A stretch of DNA of 64,000 bases from Hyphomicrobiales bacterium. GTDB taxonomy: Bacteria; Pseudomonadota; Alphaproteobacteria; Rhizobiales; Rhizobiaceae. Both the position numbers and the translations under genes were made by a program. Each line of letters opens with the position of its first letter. Position 1 is the stretch's first letter. Location of the stretch: contig UBMP01000001.1 in NCBI GenBank assembly GCA_900466575.1, positions 124,001 through 188,000 of the forward strand. Direction: 5' to 3'. The notes beneath the pieces are model-generated. The model was not told the DNA's origin. It worked only from the letters and a program-made list of their open reading frames with translations, and ran no database searches. Positions 1-10,772 of the stretch are shown in pieces.

Positions 1-1
1 G

Positions 2-85
2 TCGGCACCCAAGGCTCCCAAGAAGCCAAAGCCGCCGAAGCCGCCAAAGGTCCATAAGTGCCACGGAAAGCACGGCTGCCATTAG
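2..85 (+). CDS. C-terminal end of a Lys/Pro-rich, His/Cys-tailed small protein (start outside window)
   Basis: Only the last 27 codons are visible. They encode a Pro/Lys repeat tract (KAPKKPKPPKPPK) followed by a tail with the pattern HKCHGKHGCH and a TAG stop. The Cys/His-rich end could bind metal, but this is inference from composition only. No family is recognised. The reading frame is a plausible gene end because the composition is biased and a strong hairpin follows about 107 bases later. The low complexity means it could also be a chance open frame. Confidence 0.4.
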   Translation, partial: SAPKAPKKPKPPKPPKVHKCHGKHGCH

Positions 86-191
86 CGCGTGTTCGGGACA
101 GGGAGACGGTTTTGCACTACAGTGCTCTCGCTCTTTCTATCCCGATCGCATGCCGAAGGCTTGCACGGCCCGGCCGAAGCCTGAACAGGAA

Positions 192-219
192 ATCGGCTCT
201 CTTGAAAAAGAGAGCCGAT
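192..219. terminator. Perfect 12-bp hairpin between converging genes
   Basis: Arms ATCGGCTCTCTT and AAGAGAGCCGAT pair perfectly around a GAAA loop. On the plus strand a GGCTTTTGCC tail follows. It lies between the plus-strand fragment ending at 85 and the minus-strand oxidoreductase ending at 263, so it could terminate either transcript. Confidence 0.55.
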
Positions 220-262
220 GGCTTTTGCCGAGCATCGGCGAAGGTCGCGCCGCGCGCAGAAT

Positions 263-1492
263 TCACCGAAAGCGAAAAAGGTCTGCATCCGGATCGGATC
301 GACCCGCAATCATGGCGGAGATGATCTCCGCTCCAATCATGGAAAAGGTAATCCCGTTCCCGCCGAACCCCATCACGGTGAAGACACGCTCGAACCCCGG
401 CACCCGATCGATGATCGGCAGGCCGTCATCCGTCACGCTGAACGGCGCCGACCACCGATAAGCGGGCTTGCCGATCTTGATGCCGGTCAACGCCTCAAGC
501 TTGGCAGCGATCGTTTTCGACTTGGTCGACAGTTTCTGGGGATCTGAATTGCTGTTCGCGGCCTTCTCGTCCTCACCGCCAGCGATCACTCGACCGGCTT
601 CATCGCTGCGGAAATAGAGGTAGGGATCCGAAGCCTCCCAGACCATGACGTCGCGCAGCCAGCCGGGAAGTCCCCTCACCGGTTCCGACGCCAGCGCCCA
701 TGTGGACGTCACACGGTGCGTTGTCGATTTCATCTGCGGAAGATATTCATAGCCGGTGCAGAACACCGCATGCCCGGCAACCAGAACCTCACCTTTTGCG
801 GTCGCAAGTGCGACGCCGGAGGGGAGTTCGGCCATATCGGTAATCTCGACGGGCGAGACAAGCCGGGCCTGCCGCGACAGAGCAACCTGCAGAAGCCCAG
901 CGGCAAGCTGCGCGGGATTGGCCGACGCGGACGCTTGCGACAGAATGGCACCGGTCCGGTCGATACCGAAATGTGAAACGATGTCGGCATGCTTCAGGTA
1001 GTCGGCCGTGATGCCGATCTCGCGCCGGGCCTCGGCTTCCGCCGCCAATGCACGTGCGCCCATGTCGTCACCCGCAAGATAAAGCACCGGTCGCTGGCGC
1101 ATTTGGCAGTCGATCCGAAGCGTCTTGACCAGCGCTTGCAGGCCATCGACAGACTTCGCCGACCGCAGCCAGGCACGGTCCGCCCGATCCGCACCGACCT
1201 TTCGCCGAAGCCTTGTCAGCGGCATATCGATTTCATGCTGGATCATGGCCGTGGAAGCCGGCGTCGAGCCCCGAACCGGCGGACGACGATCTACGATCAG
1301 CACCGACCTGCCCGCCCGTGTCAGCGCTTCCGCCATAAGGGCACCCGAAATGCCCGCCCCGACAACAATCGCGTCGAACCGGTCGTGACGTAACTCCGAA
1401 GATGCATCGACTGTAGAATGGGAAGTCCGAACCCACAGGGGCGTTCCGCTTCGAAGCTCGTCTTTGCGTGTTTCCGCTTTGTGCTTTGTCAT
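263..1492 (-). CDS. FAD-dependent oxidoreductase, DAO (glycine oxidase/D-amino-acid dehydrogenase-like) family
   Basis: Oxidises an unidentified amine or amino-acid-like substrate using bound FAD. A Rossmann dinucleotide-binding motif (VVGAGISGALMAEAL) sits near residue 40 and is followed by the acidic strand end VDRR. The C-terminal FAD-closing motif GFGGNGITFS near residue 390 is typical of the DAO fold. Length (409 aa) fits single-domain DAO enzymes. The start at 1492 (MTKHKAETRK) is preferred over an upstream in-frame codon at 1585 because the extra 31 residues do not resemble the family. No operon partner; a tRNA gene on the same strand lies about 200 bases upstream. Substrate cannot be read from sequence. 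Confidence 0.8.
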   Translation of the reverse strand: MTKHKAETRKDELRSGTPLWVRTSHSTVDASSELRHDRFDAIVVGAGISGALMAEALTRAGRSVLIVDRRPPVRGSTPASTAMIQHEIDMPLTRLRRKVGADRADRAWLRSAKSVDGLQALVKTLRIDCQMRQRPVLYLAGDDMGARALAAEAEARREIGITADYLKHADIVSHFGIDRTGAILSQASASANPAQLAAGLLQVALSRQARLVSPVEITDMAELPSGVALATAKGEVLVAGHAVFCTGYEYLPQMKSTTHRVTSTWALASEPVRGLPGWLRDVMVWEASDPYLYFRSDEAGRVIAGGEDEKAANSNSDPQKLSTKSKTIAAKLEALTGIKIGKPAYRWSAPFSVTDDGLPIIDRVPGFERVFTVMGFGGNGITFSMIGAEIISAMIAGRSDPDADLFRFR

Positions 1493-1697
1493 GGTGCCTG
1501 TGAAAGGAATGAGAAATTCAAATTGCCACTCAAATCTGCGTTGGTGATCCGCCTGGTTCACGAAATACGCGAAGCGACCTGACAACGGCCAAAGCCGCCT
1601 GCAGTTCCACGACCAATGCGTCGCCGACCAGAAGGCGGCCAGAATTTCTCAGAGAAACTCAAACAAAAATAAACGGAAACAATAGGATAGGACGAAA

Positions 1698-1773
1698 TGG
1701 TGGGCCCGGAGGGACTCGAACCCCCAACCAAGCGGTTATGAGCCGCCGGCTCTAACCATTGAGCTACAGGCCC
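1698..1773 (-). tRNA. ileX: tRNA-Ile(CAU), lysidine-type isoleucine tRNA
   Basis: On the minus strand the 76-nt cloverleaf has acceptor GGGCCTG pairing with CGGGCCC (one G-U pair), D-arm GCTC..GAGC, anticodon CAT at 1738-1740, T-loop GGTTCGAGTCC and an encoded CCA. Anticodon CAU occurs in three tRNAs. The anticodon-stem context GGCGGCTCATAACCGC followed by TTGGTT closely resembles E. coli ileX rather than elongator or initiator Met tRNA, so I call the tRNA whose C34 is converted to lysidine to read AUA. Automatic annotation may label it tRNA-Met. Confidence 0.85.
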
Positions 1774-2047
1774 TCGCCGGCTGTTTGTCGGCGGCGCGGC
1801 GGACAATGGTGATCCGCAGCGCCGACCCGATTAAACGAATTCGCCCTCTGCGGCAAGCGTTCGCCGCATTTGCCTCACAATCCGCAGACACATCTTCTCG
1901 TCGCCGCGCCGCTTTGCGGACAAGCCCCCTACCGGACTTCGCCGGTCGGCGTGGTAAGATCATGAGAGCTGGCGAATGGTCTTCTGTTCGTCGGGCTCCG
2001 GAGCCTAAGGCGGGACACCGCTGGCTCGTATCAACTGGAGGACCAGA

Positions 2048-2770
2048 ATGTTTCAGACACGCACGCTCATGACCTCGCTTGCCATGTTGGCGCTGATCTC
2101 TGCCGCCCCGGCGAGCCGGGCGGCGGAGGAGACTGCGCGAATCACGGTGACCGGCGAAGGGATGGTCTCCGCGGCACCCGACATGGCCATTATCAATATC
2201 GGCGTTTTGAAGAATGCTGCCACCGCGCGCCAGGCATTGGATGAGGCAAACAAGGCGCTTTCGGATGCCATTTCCGGTCTGAAGGCCAAGGGGATCGAGG
2301 CGCGCGATCTGCAGACCTCCGGCTTCTCGGTGTCGCCGCAGTTCGACTACTCCGGCAAGAACGGCACGGCCCCGAAGCTGACCGGATACCAGGTATCGAA
2401 CATGCTGACGGTCCGCGTTCGCGACATCGCCGCGCTCGGCGATGTTCTCAACGACTCCGTCACAAACGGGATCAATTCCGGCGGATCGCTGAGCTTTGCC
2501 AACAGCAAGGAGAAGGATCTCGTCGCCGAAGCCCGCAAGGCTGCGGTTGTGGATGCCATTGCCAAGGCCAAGGCTTTGACGGAAGCGGCTGGGGTATCGG
2601 CAGGCGATATCCTCTCGATCTCAGAGGATGCCCAAATGCCGCAGCCTGTTCCCATGGTGCGGATGGCCATGGCCAAGCAGGCCACCGACAGTGTGCCGGT
2701 CGAGGCAGGCGAGAGCGAATATCACGCCCGTGTCACCGTCACGCTCTCCATCAACCAGAAGAAGCCCTGA
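2048..2770 (+). CDS. SIMPL-domain (DUF541) periplasmic protein
   Basis: Exported protein of the SIMPL/DUF541 family, which includes E. coli YggE, linked in the literature to oxidative-stress tolerance; the biochemical role is not settled. An N-terminal signal peptide (residues 1-26, hydrophobic MTSLAMLALISAAPA, Ala-x-Ala-type end) precedes the domain, which opens with ARITVTGEGMVSAAPDMA, a family hallmark. 240 aa is the usual length. An AGGA-type ribosome binding site lies just before the ATG. Monocistronic, followed by a perfect hairpin at 2782-2809. Confidence 0.85.
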   Translation: MFQTRTLMTSLAMLALISAAPASRAAEETARITVTGEGMVSAAPDMAIINIGVLKNAATARQALDEANKALSDAISGLKAKGIEARDLQTSGFSVSPQFDYSGKNGTAPKLTGYQVSNMLTVRVRDIAALGDVLNDSVTNGINSGGSLSFANSKEKDLVAEARKAAVVDAIAKAKALTEAAGVSAGDILSISEDAQMPQPVPMVRMAMAKQATDSVPVEAGESEYHARVTVTLSINQKKP

Positions 2771-2781
2771 GGCGACAGCTT

Positions 2782-2809
2782 CGGTGAAGATGCAAAAGCA
2801 TCTTCACCG
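2782..2809 (+). terminator. 12-bp hairpin after the SIMPL gene
   Basis: Arms CGGTGAAGATGC and GCATCTTCACCG pair perfectly around AAAA, twelve bases after the stop codon. There is no T tract, so it may be a Rho-dependent or 3'-stabilising hairpin. A similar GAAGATGC-(G)AAAA-GCA hairpin occurs at 12296-12326. Confidence 0.5.
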
Positions 2810-2850
2810 CACTGTGGAGTCGATCCACATCTATCGGATCGCCACGCCGG

Positions 2851-2887
2851 AAACAGAACGCCGCGCTCCTCGGCAGAGCGCGGCGTT
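2851..2887 (-). terminator. Intrinsic terminator of the 2929-3294 gene
   Basis: A 12-bp perfect stem (AACGCCGCGCTC / GAGCGCGGCGTT, 2857-2887) with a 7-nt loop. Read on the minus strand it is followed by CTGTTTCC. It lies 42 bases downstream of the minus-strand stop codon. Confidence 0.5.
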
Positions 2888-2928
2888 TGAAAAACCCGAT
2901 GGTGGATGGCGGCTTCACAGCCGACCCA

Positions 2929-3294
2929 TCACAACGGCGGGCAGCCCGGAACGTTGGCAAACTGGATCTGGCGAATGCGCCGTCCGGCCTGCCCTTCTAC
3001 GATGACGCGGCGCGGCGTCACGCGAACGACTTCCGGATCCTCCAGCCCCATGCGCCATGCGCGGCGCATCGCCTCACGCTCGCTGCAGCCGTAACCCGGC
3101 GGTGGCGGTGGCGGACGCCGGTAGCCATCGCGCTCCTCGTAGAAACGCGGCGGCGGCGGCGGCGGACGCCGGTAGCCGGGACCCGTATCAAAACCGAAAT
3201 AGATGCCGTCGGCCATGGCGGCGACAGGCGCAATCGAGAGCCCACCCACGCCCACCATTGCCGCAAGCAATGCTCTTGTCAGAATTTGTTTCAT
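2929..3294 (-). CDS. Secreted proline/arginine-rich hypothetical protein
   Basis: Residues 1-28 form a signal peptide (MKQILTRALLAAMVGVGGL..ALA-type end). Two copies of a GYRRPPPPPP segment follow and then a compact domain with one Cys on each side (GCSEREA near residue 69; PGCPPL at the very end) that could form a disulfide. The domain core, EREAMRRAWRMGLEDPEVVRVTPRRVIVEG, recurs in small rhizobial periplasmic proteins of unknown function. No function can be assigned. Terminator at 2851-2887. Confidence 0.7.
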   Translation of the reverse strand: MKQILTRALLAAMVGVGGLSIAPVAAMADGIYFGFDTGPGYRRPPPPPPRFYEERDGYRRPPPPPPGYGCSEREAMRRAWRMGLEDPEVVRVTPRRVIVEGQAGRRIRQIQFANVPGCPPL

Positions 3295-3535
3295 GTCTTC
3301 TTCTCCGTAAGAAGCCTTTGCCGGCCTTCGCCTCGCATGTCTTCAATTCTCTGGATCATACCCCCACCGGATGAATGTTGCCCGAATCGGCCATTCAGCA
3401 CCCATTCATCTACGTGAAACACTAGCAGATACTCTGGCCTTTGAGATCTTTTTGAGGCAGCAAACAGAACGAGAAAGGCATTGCACCACAAAAAACCAAC
3501 GTTATGATTCCGCAAGAAGCATGGGATCGGGAAAT

Positions 3536-4003
3536 ATGTCGACAGCGGAATTGATTGAGCAGATCAGGGCGGAAGAGGCCAGGCTCGTTTTCCGGGCCTT
3601 CAGTGAGGCGGAAGCGCTCGAAATCGGCATGGCGCTGGTGGCGACGGCACGGGTGGAAGGCGCACCGGTGGTAATCGATATCCGTACCTCCGACCGAACG
3701 CTCTTCCACGCCGCCCTTCCCGGTTCTGCGCCGGACAATGACGAATGGGCGAGGCGCAAGTCAAATACGACCCTTCGCTATCACAAGTCGTCGCTCGCCA
3801 TCGGAGAGGCTCTTCGACAGAAGGGCCGCGTGCCGGGGCCGGAAATCGGGATCGACCAGATGAATTTCTCGCATCATGGCGGCAGCTTCCCGGTTCGCGT
3901 GGCCGGCACCGGCGTGGTTGCGGCGATTACGGTCTCAGGTCTTGCCCAGACAGAAGATCATGGAATGATCGTGAAGGTCCTCAAGGATTATCTGAAAGGT
4001 TGA
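3536..4003 (+). CDS. UPF0303 / GlcG-HbpS-like heme-degrading-domain protein
   Basis: A 155-residue cytoplasmic protein of the UPF0303 family (HbpS/GlcG fold, often annotated heme-degrading domain-containing). Diagnostic stretches are ALEIGMALV, VVIDIRT, DNDEWARRKSNT and the C-terminal FSHHGGSFPV. The start at 3536 (MSTAELIEQI) gives the usual family length; an in-frame ATG fifteen bases upstream is an alternative. Its TGA is only six bases before the next gene's GTG, so the two are probably co-transcribed. Heme degradation is known only for some relatives and is not established here. Confidence 0.8.
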   Translation: MSTAELIEQIRAEEARLVFRAFSEAEALEIGMALVATARVEGAPVVIDIRTSDRTLFHAALPGSAPDNDEWARRKSNTTLRYHKSSLAIGEALRQKGRVPGPEIGIDQMNFSHHGGSFPVRVAGTGVVAAITVSGLAQTEDHGMIVKVLKDYLKG

Positions 4004-4008
4004 GTATC

Positions 4009-4653
4009 GTGCAGGTGTTGATCCGGATCGGGCTTGTTTCGCTTTTCGCGTTCTCGGGTGCCCAGGCGGCAACTGCCGCAGCCGAGCAAAAGGCATCGGC
4101 CGCAGGAGATAAGAAGCCGTCCTTCGATTGCACGACCGCCAGGCATTCCATCGAGGAGATGGTCTGCAAGGATCCCGAGCTCGCGGAACTCGACGTCAAA
4201 CTGGCTGCAGTCTTCGAAAGCGCCCTGAAGAAGGTTGAGGCATTGCCGAACACGGCACCGGAAATCCGGCACATGAAGGCCTATGAACTTCGCTGGTCCC
4301 GCGAGCGCAATGAATGCGCCAAGAGCAAGGACGCGAAGGAATGCACCGCAGAAAGCTATCGCTACCGCATCGCCGACCTGCAGGCACGCTTTTTCCTGGT
4401 CAAGAGCGAGTCACCTGCGGTCTATCTGTGCCGCAACAATCCGAAAAACGAGATGGTCGTGACCCATCTGGACAGCGACCCCGCCACGGTGCGGCTGGAC
4501 CGCGGTGGCAAGACCGCCATCACGTTCAAGGACGATGAAGGCGACGGCAAGCGCTATGACAGCCCGGACGGCACCAGTTTCGAAGTCGAAGGCGACATGG
4601 CACTCGTCACATGGCCGAAGGGCAACGAATTCGAGTGCATTCTGCGCAAGTGA
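4009..4653 (+). CDS. Exported LprI-like/MliC-like lysozyme-inhibitor protein
   Basis: Predicted to act in the periplasm against c-type lysozyme. A signal peptide (LIRIGLVSLFAFSGAQAATA) is followed by an LprI/DUF1311-like region (residues about 40-125) with paired cysteines: FDCTTARHSIEEMVCKDPELAELD, then NECAKSKDAKECT. The C-terminal region (residues about 135-214) resembles MliC: AVYLCRNNPKNEMVVTHLD, a central FKDD turn and a final EFECILRK that restores a Cys pair. Start is GTG at 4009; an in-frame TTG at 4000 overlaps the preceding stop. Combination of two inhibitor-type regions in one chain is notable. Confidence 0.7.
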   Translation: MQVLIRIGLVSLFAFSGAQAATAAAEQKASAAGDKKPSFDCTTARHSIEEMVCKDPELAELDVKLAAVFESALKKVEALPNTAPEIRHMKAYELRWSRERNECAKSKDAKECTAESYRYRIADLQARFFLVKSESPAVYLCRNNPKNEMVVTHLDSDPATVRLDRGGKTAITFKDDEGDGKRYDSPDGTSFEVEGDMALVTWPKGNEFECILRK

Positions 4654-4695
4654 GAGCGCCACGGGCAAGCACGGTGGCGCCTGATCGACGCGCGA

Positions 4696-5028
4696 TCAGG
4701 GCGCTTTCCGTGGCGCGGCTCCCAGCCGCGTCAGCACGTCTGCCGGAATGCCCATTTCGCGAATGATGAGCCGGTGGTCCCTGAGACCGCAGAGTTCACG
4801 CTGAACAAAATAGGCCCAGACAGCCTCGCCCGCATCGGCCAATGCGGCCTCGCGGCGTTCGCCTTCGGCAGCGGCCAGTACCGCCAGCGCCTTCTCCACC
4901 TTGCGCCCCTGATGTCCCAAAGACGAAGCGGTTTCCGACAGCGCCTCGGCCTCGAAATTCGACAAGGCACCATCGAACTGCCCACTGCGGGAAAGACGCG
5001 CCAGATCGCGCGGCATGCGTAGCGACAT
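4696..5028 (-). CDS. Conserved hypothetical protein, rhizobial (possibly DUF6665)
   Basis: A 110-residue soluble, mostly helical protein starting [16 protein letters not shown], with an Ala/Glu-rich middle and the C-terminal [22 protein letters not shown] that I associate with a small family of unknown function seen beside DUF930 genes in Rhizobiaceae. The ATG at 5028 is chosen because AGGAG lies seven bases upstream; an upstream TTG would include that ribosome binding site in the coding sequence. It is 24 bases downstream of the DUF930 gene, same strand, so probably one operon. Confidence 0.65.
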   Translation of the reverse strand: MSLRMPRDLARLSRSGQFDGALSNFEAEALSETASSLGHQGRKVEKALAVLAAAEGERREAALADAGEAVWAYFVQRELCGLRDHRLIIREMGIPADVLTRLGAAPRKAP

Positions 5029-5052
5029 CTTTCGTCTCCTCTCCAAGAACCG

Positions 5053-5991
5053 TCAGTTTACCGGAAAATGCCGCGCTTTCCACTCGGACTCCGGCACGCG
5101 ATCACCGACCTTGAAGGCGAAGGAAACTACCTTCAGCCCTTCATCGTCAACCTCGCAGCGGAAACTGACATCATACCAGTCCGAAGGCGTTCGAAACGCA
5201 GCCTTGGAAACATCCAGCACGTTGCCAAATCGCAGCCGGTAAGCGGGCAGCATCATCGGATTGTAAACCGGTGCCGCATGGCGCAACTGCTCACGCAGTT
5301 CCGTCGCACAGAGCTGGCCGATGCGCGCCTCTCGCGGCATGTCCCCCATCGCCATCACCGCAGCCTGCCCCCCGATCGCAGCCTCCGAATAGAGCTTCCG
5401 CGCTTTCTTCAGTTCGGTCGCATCAGCAGGCTTCGGCGTCGCCGCCTTTTCCTCCACCGGCTTGCCGGCTGCGGCTGCCGAGGTGGCCTCCTGCTGTTCC
5501 AGCGCCTTCAGGATATCGGGCACGCCCGGCAGATCGTCCTTCGGTGGTTCCTTGGCAGCTTCCTCTGTCACCGCCTTCGGTTCTTCGGCCTTTGGCGCGT
5601 CAGGTTTCTTGTCGGCCAGTTCATCGGCCGCGTTCTTCTCGCCATCGGCCGCGCTGCCATCCTGCTTGGCGGGCCCCTCGTCCTTCTGACCAAACTGGAA
5701 GACCGGGCGCAGCGTCGGGACGGGCACGTTGGCCGGTTGCTCCGTTTTGGCTTCCTGTTGAGGTGGCGGGGGTGCCGGTGGCGGCGGTTGCTCCGCCGCC
5801 TTCTGCTCCGGCGGCTTGGGCGCGTCTTTCTCCTGCACGATATCCACCTTCACCGACTCGTCCTTCGGCGGCTCCGGTTGCTTGTCAGGCCATTTCAGAA
5901 AAAGCGCGGCAGCAATGACGGCGTGCAGGACAGCGGACGTGACAAACGCCCATTCCTTCCCCCGCTTCGGTACATTCTGCACATCGTCCAT
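5053..5991 (-). CDS. TonB-like membrane-anchored DUF930 protein
   Basis: One N-terminal membrane anchor (residues 15-33, [17 protein letters not shown]) is followed by a long Pro/Ala/Glu/Lys linker (residues about 36-220, [14 protein letters not shown] and similar) and a C-terminal DUF930 domain (about 225-312) with [20 protein letters not shown] and two cysteines. The architecture is that of TonB, an inner-membrane protein whose rigid linker spans the periplasm, but the C-terminal domain is not TonB. A second copy occurs at 28310-29038, sharing C-TE--EQ-R-A-P--NP and W----F-C motifs. Function unknown; periplasmic location inferred. Confidence 0.75.
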   Translation of the reverse strand: MDDVQNVPKRGKEWAFVTSAVLHAVIAAALFLKWPDKQPEPPKDESVKVDIVQEKDAPKPPEQKAAEQPPPPAPPPPQQEAKTEQPANVPVPTLRPVFQFGQKDEGPAKQDGSAADGEKNAADELADKKPDAPKAEEPKAVTEEAAKEPPKDDLPGVPDILKALEQQEATSAAAAGKPVEEKAATPKPADATELKKARKLYSEAAIGGQAAVMAMGDMPREARIGQLCATELREQLRHAAPVYNPMMLPAYRLRFGNVLDVSKAAFRTPSDWYDVSFRCEVDDEGLKVVSFAFKVGDRVPESEWKARHFPVN

Positions 5992-6060
5992 TTTTACTAT
6001 GTAGGGTGGATTCGCGGCAGGATCGAGAGGGGAAATCGGAATCTGGTTGCCCGAAACAAC

Positions 6061-6086
6061 AAGGCCCGGACTTGTATCCGGGCCTT
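6061..6086. terminator. Bidirectional intrinsic terminator after rpoD
   Basis: Ten-bp perfect stem AAGGCCCGGA / TCCGGGCCTT with a 6-nt loop. On the minus strand it is followed by GTTGTTTC, on the plus strand by GCTATTTTC. It lies 22 bases after the rpoD stop codon and can also isolate rpoD from the DUF930 operon. Confidence 0.75.
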
Positions 6087-6107
6087 GCTATTTTCAGTGT
6101 GGAAACA

Positions 6108-8156
<2,049 letters not shown>

Positions 8157-8535
8157 GTATCCGTCGCTTTCCTGTCACGTCTTAATTCGTCAAGCCGGAC
8201 GAGAGGCTGACGCAACGGCTCTTGAAAGCGTTGCGTCGCCCCCGTATCTGTCTTGAGCTAGCGGAAGACCATTAAATCCTGATTAACCACGAAAGCCCTC
8301 TTCTCGCAGCAGCCGGTTCGGCGCATGCGCAAGATGCGGGCATTCAAGCTGATTGACCAATACCACCATTTCCGATCCCGAAGGTGATTCCCACAATTCT
8401 CCGGGCAGTCAAGCATTTTGCCTGAAAAATCTGAAAAAACACCAAAAGCGGTAAAATCCAGACCTTTCGGGGCAGTATCCCCTATTTGGGAAGCGCGAGG
8501 AAAATTTCAAGTCGCGCGAAATGATGCGAATCACT
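8157..8535 (-). other. dnaG-rpoD intergenic / rpoD leader region
   Basis: 379 bases without a gene. It holds a perfect hairpin at 8209-8237 and, on the minus strand, a CTTGAC hexamer (complement of 8407-8412) that matches the rhizobial -35 consensus but has only a poor -10 seventeen bases on. A run of AT-rich sequence follows the dnaG stop codon. I see no open frame with coding character here. Confidence 0.4.
8209..8237 (-). promoter_or_regulatory. 9-bp perfect hairpin in the rpoD leader
   Basis: GACGCAACG and CGTTGCGTC pair around an 11-nt spacer that itself can pair CT with AG. It lies 53-81 bases upstream of the rpoD start codon, with no T tract, so it is more likely a leader structure or operator than a terminator. 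Confidence 0.4.
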
Positions 8536-10527
8536 TCAACCGCCGACTGCGGGACCCTTGATGCGGCCTGACAGCACCCCGAAGCCATCGATGATGGCCT
8601 CCTGGTTCTCCAGCCGCGCAGCTTCCGTCTGCACTTCGCGTAATGCCTGAAGCAGGCCTTCGATATTGCGATCGTCGTCCTTCTCGATCGCTTCCGCGAT
8701 TTCGCGTTCCAGCTCTCCAATCTGCTGGCGCAGCACGCGGGTGCGCTGGTGCAACGCCAGAACCTGCAGGAACGCCTCCCGCGCATCCTCGGACGCGGCC
8801 TGTTCGGTCGCCGTCCAGAGCCGCGCGTTGCGCACCTGCTGGTCGAGAAGCTTGAGGAGCGTCGAGAACCCTTGTGCCTCGAGGCTCGCGACCAGCGTCT
8901 CGCGGCTGAATTTCTGAGACCCCGCCATCGCGGCCTCCGAAAGCACCGCCGAGCGAAGCTTCTGGATATCGCGGTTTTCGAAATCGAGGTCGGCGATATG
9001 GTCATATTCGTCGATCAGGATCTGCGGATGATTGACGATCGTCAGCGCCAGCACCGCCTCGCGCAGCGTCGGCACATCCTGATGTCCGCGCACCATGCCG
9101 GAGCGCGCCAGACTATCGGAAATCCCGCCGACGCGGCTATTCGCCTGAGCGCCGCGCTGCCCGCCGCCCCGCTGGAAGTTGCCGCCACCGTTGCGCCCGC
9201 CGCCTGAGCGCCAGTTTCCGCTGTCGCGCTGCTGCGGCTGGAAGAAGGCATTCAGCTTCTCGCGCATCGCCTGCTGGTAATGGCGGCGCACGGTTTCGTC
9301 GGCGATGACATTGGTGATTTGCCTCAGACGGGCTTCCAGCTCCGCGCGCTTCTCCGGCGTCGCGAAACTGCCCGACTGCGATTCCCGCGTCCAGATCATT
9401 TCAGCGAGTGGCTTCGCCTGTGCCATGACGCGATCGAAGGGTGCGCGCCCGTCATGCTTGACGAGATCGTCCGGGTCCTTGCCATCCGGCAGAAGCGCGA
9501 AGGAGACCGACTTGCCCGGCCCGATCAGCGGCAGTGCCAGATCGGCGGCACGATAGGCCGCACGAAGACCCGCGCCATCGCCGTCGAAGCAGAGCACCGG
9601 CTCCGACGTCATCTTCCACAGGAGCCCAAGCTGGTTTTCCGTCAGCGCCGTGCCGAGCGGCGCCACGGCATTCTCTATGCCCGCCTGATGCAGCGCGATC
9701 ACGTCCATATAGCCCTCGACCGCAATCACGGTCGTTGCGCCATTTGCGCCCTGCATGGCCTTTCGGGCACGGGAGAAATTGTAAAGCACATCGCCCTTGT
9801 GAAAGAGCTCCGTATCGTTTGAATTGAGGTACTTCGCCATCGCATCCGGCGACATGGCGCGCCCGCCGAAAGCGATCACCCGCTCCCGGGAACTGAGGAT
9901 CGGGAACATGATGCGATCACGGAAACGGTCATAGGAAACCGGAATATCCGGCCCATGTACCACCAGCCCGCAGGCCTCGATCTGCTCCTTCGGAATGCCC
10001 TTCCCCGACAGATATTCTTTCAGCGCATTGCGACTTTCCGGCGCATAACCCAGCCGAAACGTCTCGATCGTCCGCCCCGTCAGCCCGCGATCGCGCAGGT
10101 ACGCCCGCGCCTTGGCGCCATTGGCGCTCTGCAACTGGTCCTGGAAGAAGGCGGTCGCCAGCTCCATGACATCCATCAGCGTCGTGCGCTGCTCGTCGCG
10201 CCTGGCCGCTTCCACATCGGGCTGCGGCATGGGCACGCCGGCAAGCCCGGCGATCTGCTCAACCGCCTCCGGGAAACTGACCCCTTCGAGATCCGTCAGA
10301 AACCGGAAATGATCCCCAGTCACCCCGCAGCCGAAGCAATGATAGCGGCCCTTGCGATCCTCGCAGTGGAAACTCGGCGTCTTCTCGCCATGGAACGGGC
10401 AGCAGCCCCAATAGTCGCCCCGCGCCGCATTCGTCTTCTTGCGATCCCACGCAACACGACGCCCGATCACCGCCGAAATCGGCACGCGATCGCGTATCTC
10501 GTCGAGAAAGCCCTGGGAAAAGCGCAT
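8536..10527 (-). CDS. dnaG: DNA primase DnaG
   Basis: Synthesises RNA primers at the replication fork. Order of domains: CHC2 zinc finger at the N-terminus (GCCPFHGEKTPSF, ligands C43, H46, C64, C67 in FGCG), the RNA polymerase basic region with EQIAGLAGVPMP, the TOPRIM domain with VEGYMDVIALHQAGI and the metal-binding CFDGDGAG, a Gly/Arg/Asn-rich low-complexity linker (residues about 440-480), and a helical helicase-binding C-terminal domain. The start at 10527 (MRFSQGFLDEIR) matches the family; 18 extra upstream codons are discarded. 663 aa. Confidence 0.97.
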   Translation of the reverse strand: MRFSQGFLDEIRDRVPISAVIGRRVAWDRKKTNAARGDYWGCCPFHGEKTPSFHCEDRKGRYHCFGCGVTGDHFRFLTDLEGVSFPEAVEQIAGLAGVPMPQPDVEAARRDEQRTTLMDVMELATAFFQDQLQSANGAKARAYLRDRGLTGRTIETFRLGYAPESRNALKEYLSGKGIPKEQIEACGLVVHGPDIPVSYDRFRDRIMFPILSSRERVIAFGGRAMSPDAMAKYLNSNDTELFHKGDVLYNFSRARKAMQGANGATTVIAVEGYMDVIALHQAGIENAVAPLGTALTENQLGLLWKMTSEPVLCFDGDGAGLRAAYRAADLALPLIGPGKSVSFALLPDGKDPDDLVKHDGRAPFDRVMAQAKPLAEMIWTRESQSGSFATPEKRAELEARLRQITNVIADETVRRHYQQAMREKLNAFFQPQQRDSGNWRSGGGRNGGGNFQRGGGQRGAQANSRVGGISDSLARSGMVRGHQDVPTLREAVLALTIVNHPQILIDEYDHIADLDFENRDIQKLRSAVLSEAAMAGSQKFSRETLVASLEAQGFSTLLKLLDQQVRNARLWTATEQAASEDAREAFLQVLALHQRTRVLRQQIGELEREIAEAIEKDDDRNIEGLLQALREVQTEAARLENQEAIIDGFGVLSGRIKGPAVGG

Positions 10528-10654
10528 GGAAACCTCTGGGTAGCCCTTCCATATAGGTTGCCGTCCTTGCAAAGGCCACATGCTGAAAGGCTCAGACCCC
10601 GATATTCACAGTTGAGACGCGCGAACAGGCGTCCAAATTTCCCTTCAGTGTGTC

Positions 10655-10681
10655 GTGAACAATAACGCAATCACTGTTCAC
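10655..10681. promoter_or_regulatory. Inverted repeat GTGAACA-N13-TGTTCAC upstream of the VOC gene
   Basis: Two perfect 7-bp arms separated by 13 bases, with half-site centres 20 bp apart (two helical turns), in the divergent dnaG/VOC intergenic region. The geometry suits a dimeric repressor or activator, but no cognate regulator is encoded next to it. Confidence 0.35.
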
Positions 10682-10772
10682 TTTATCGGAACGATTTATC
10701 CATCCGGCGTGATCTATGCCGGGAACCGAAGCAGGAGCATAAAGACTTCACCGAAACCGCAGGATCACTCCC

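Noticed and set aside
1698-1773. Elongator or initiator tRNA-Met reading of the CAU tRNA
   Set aside because: Anticodon-arm and acceptor features resemble lysidine-type tRNA-Ile (ileX) and lack initiator hallmarks.
4018-4032. FNR-like TTGATCCGGATCGG sequence
   Set aside because: Second half-site is imperfect and the motif is inside a coding sequence just after the start codon.
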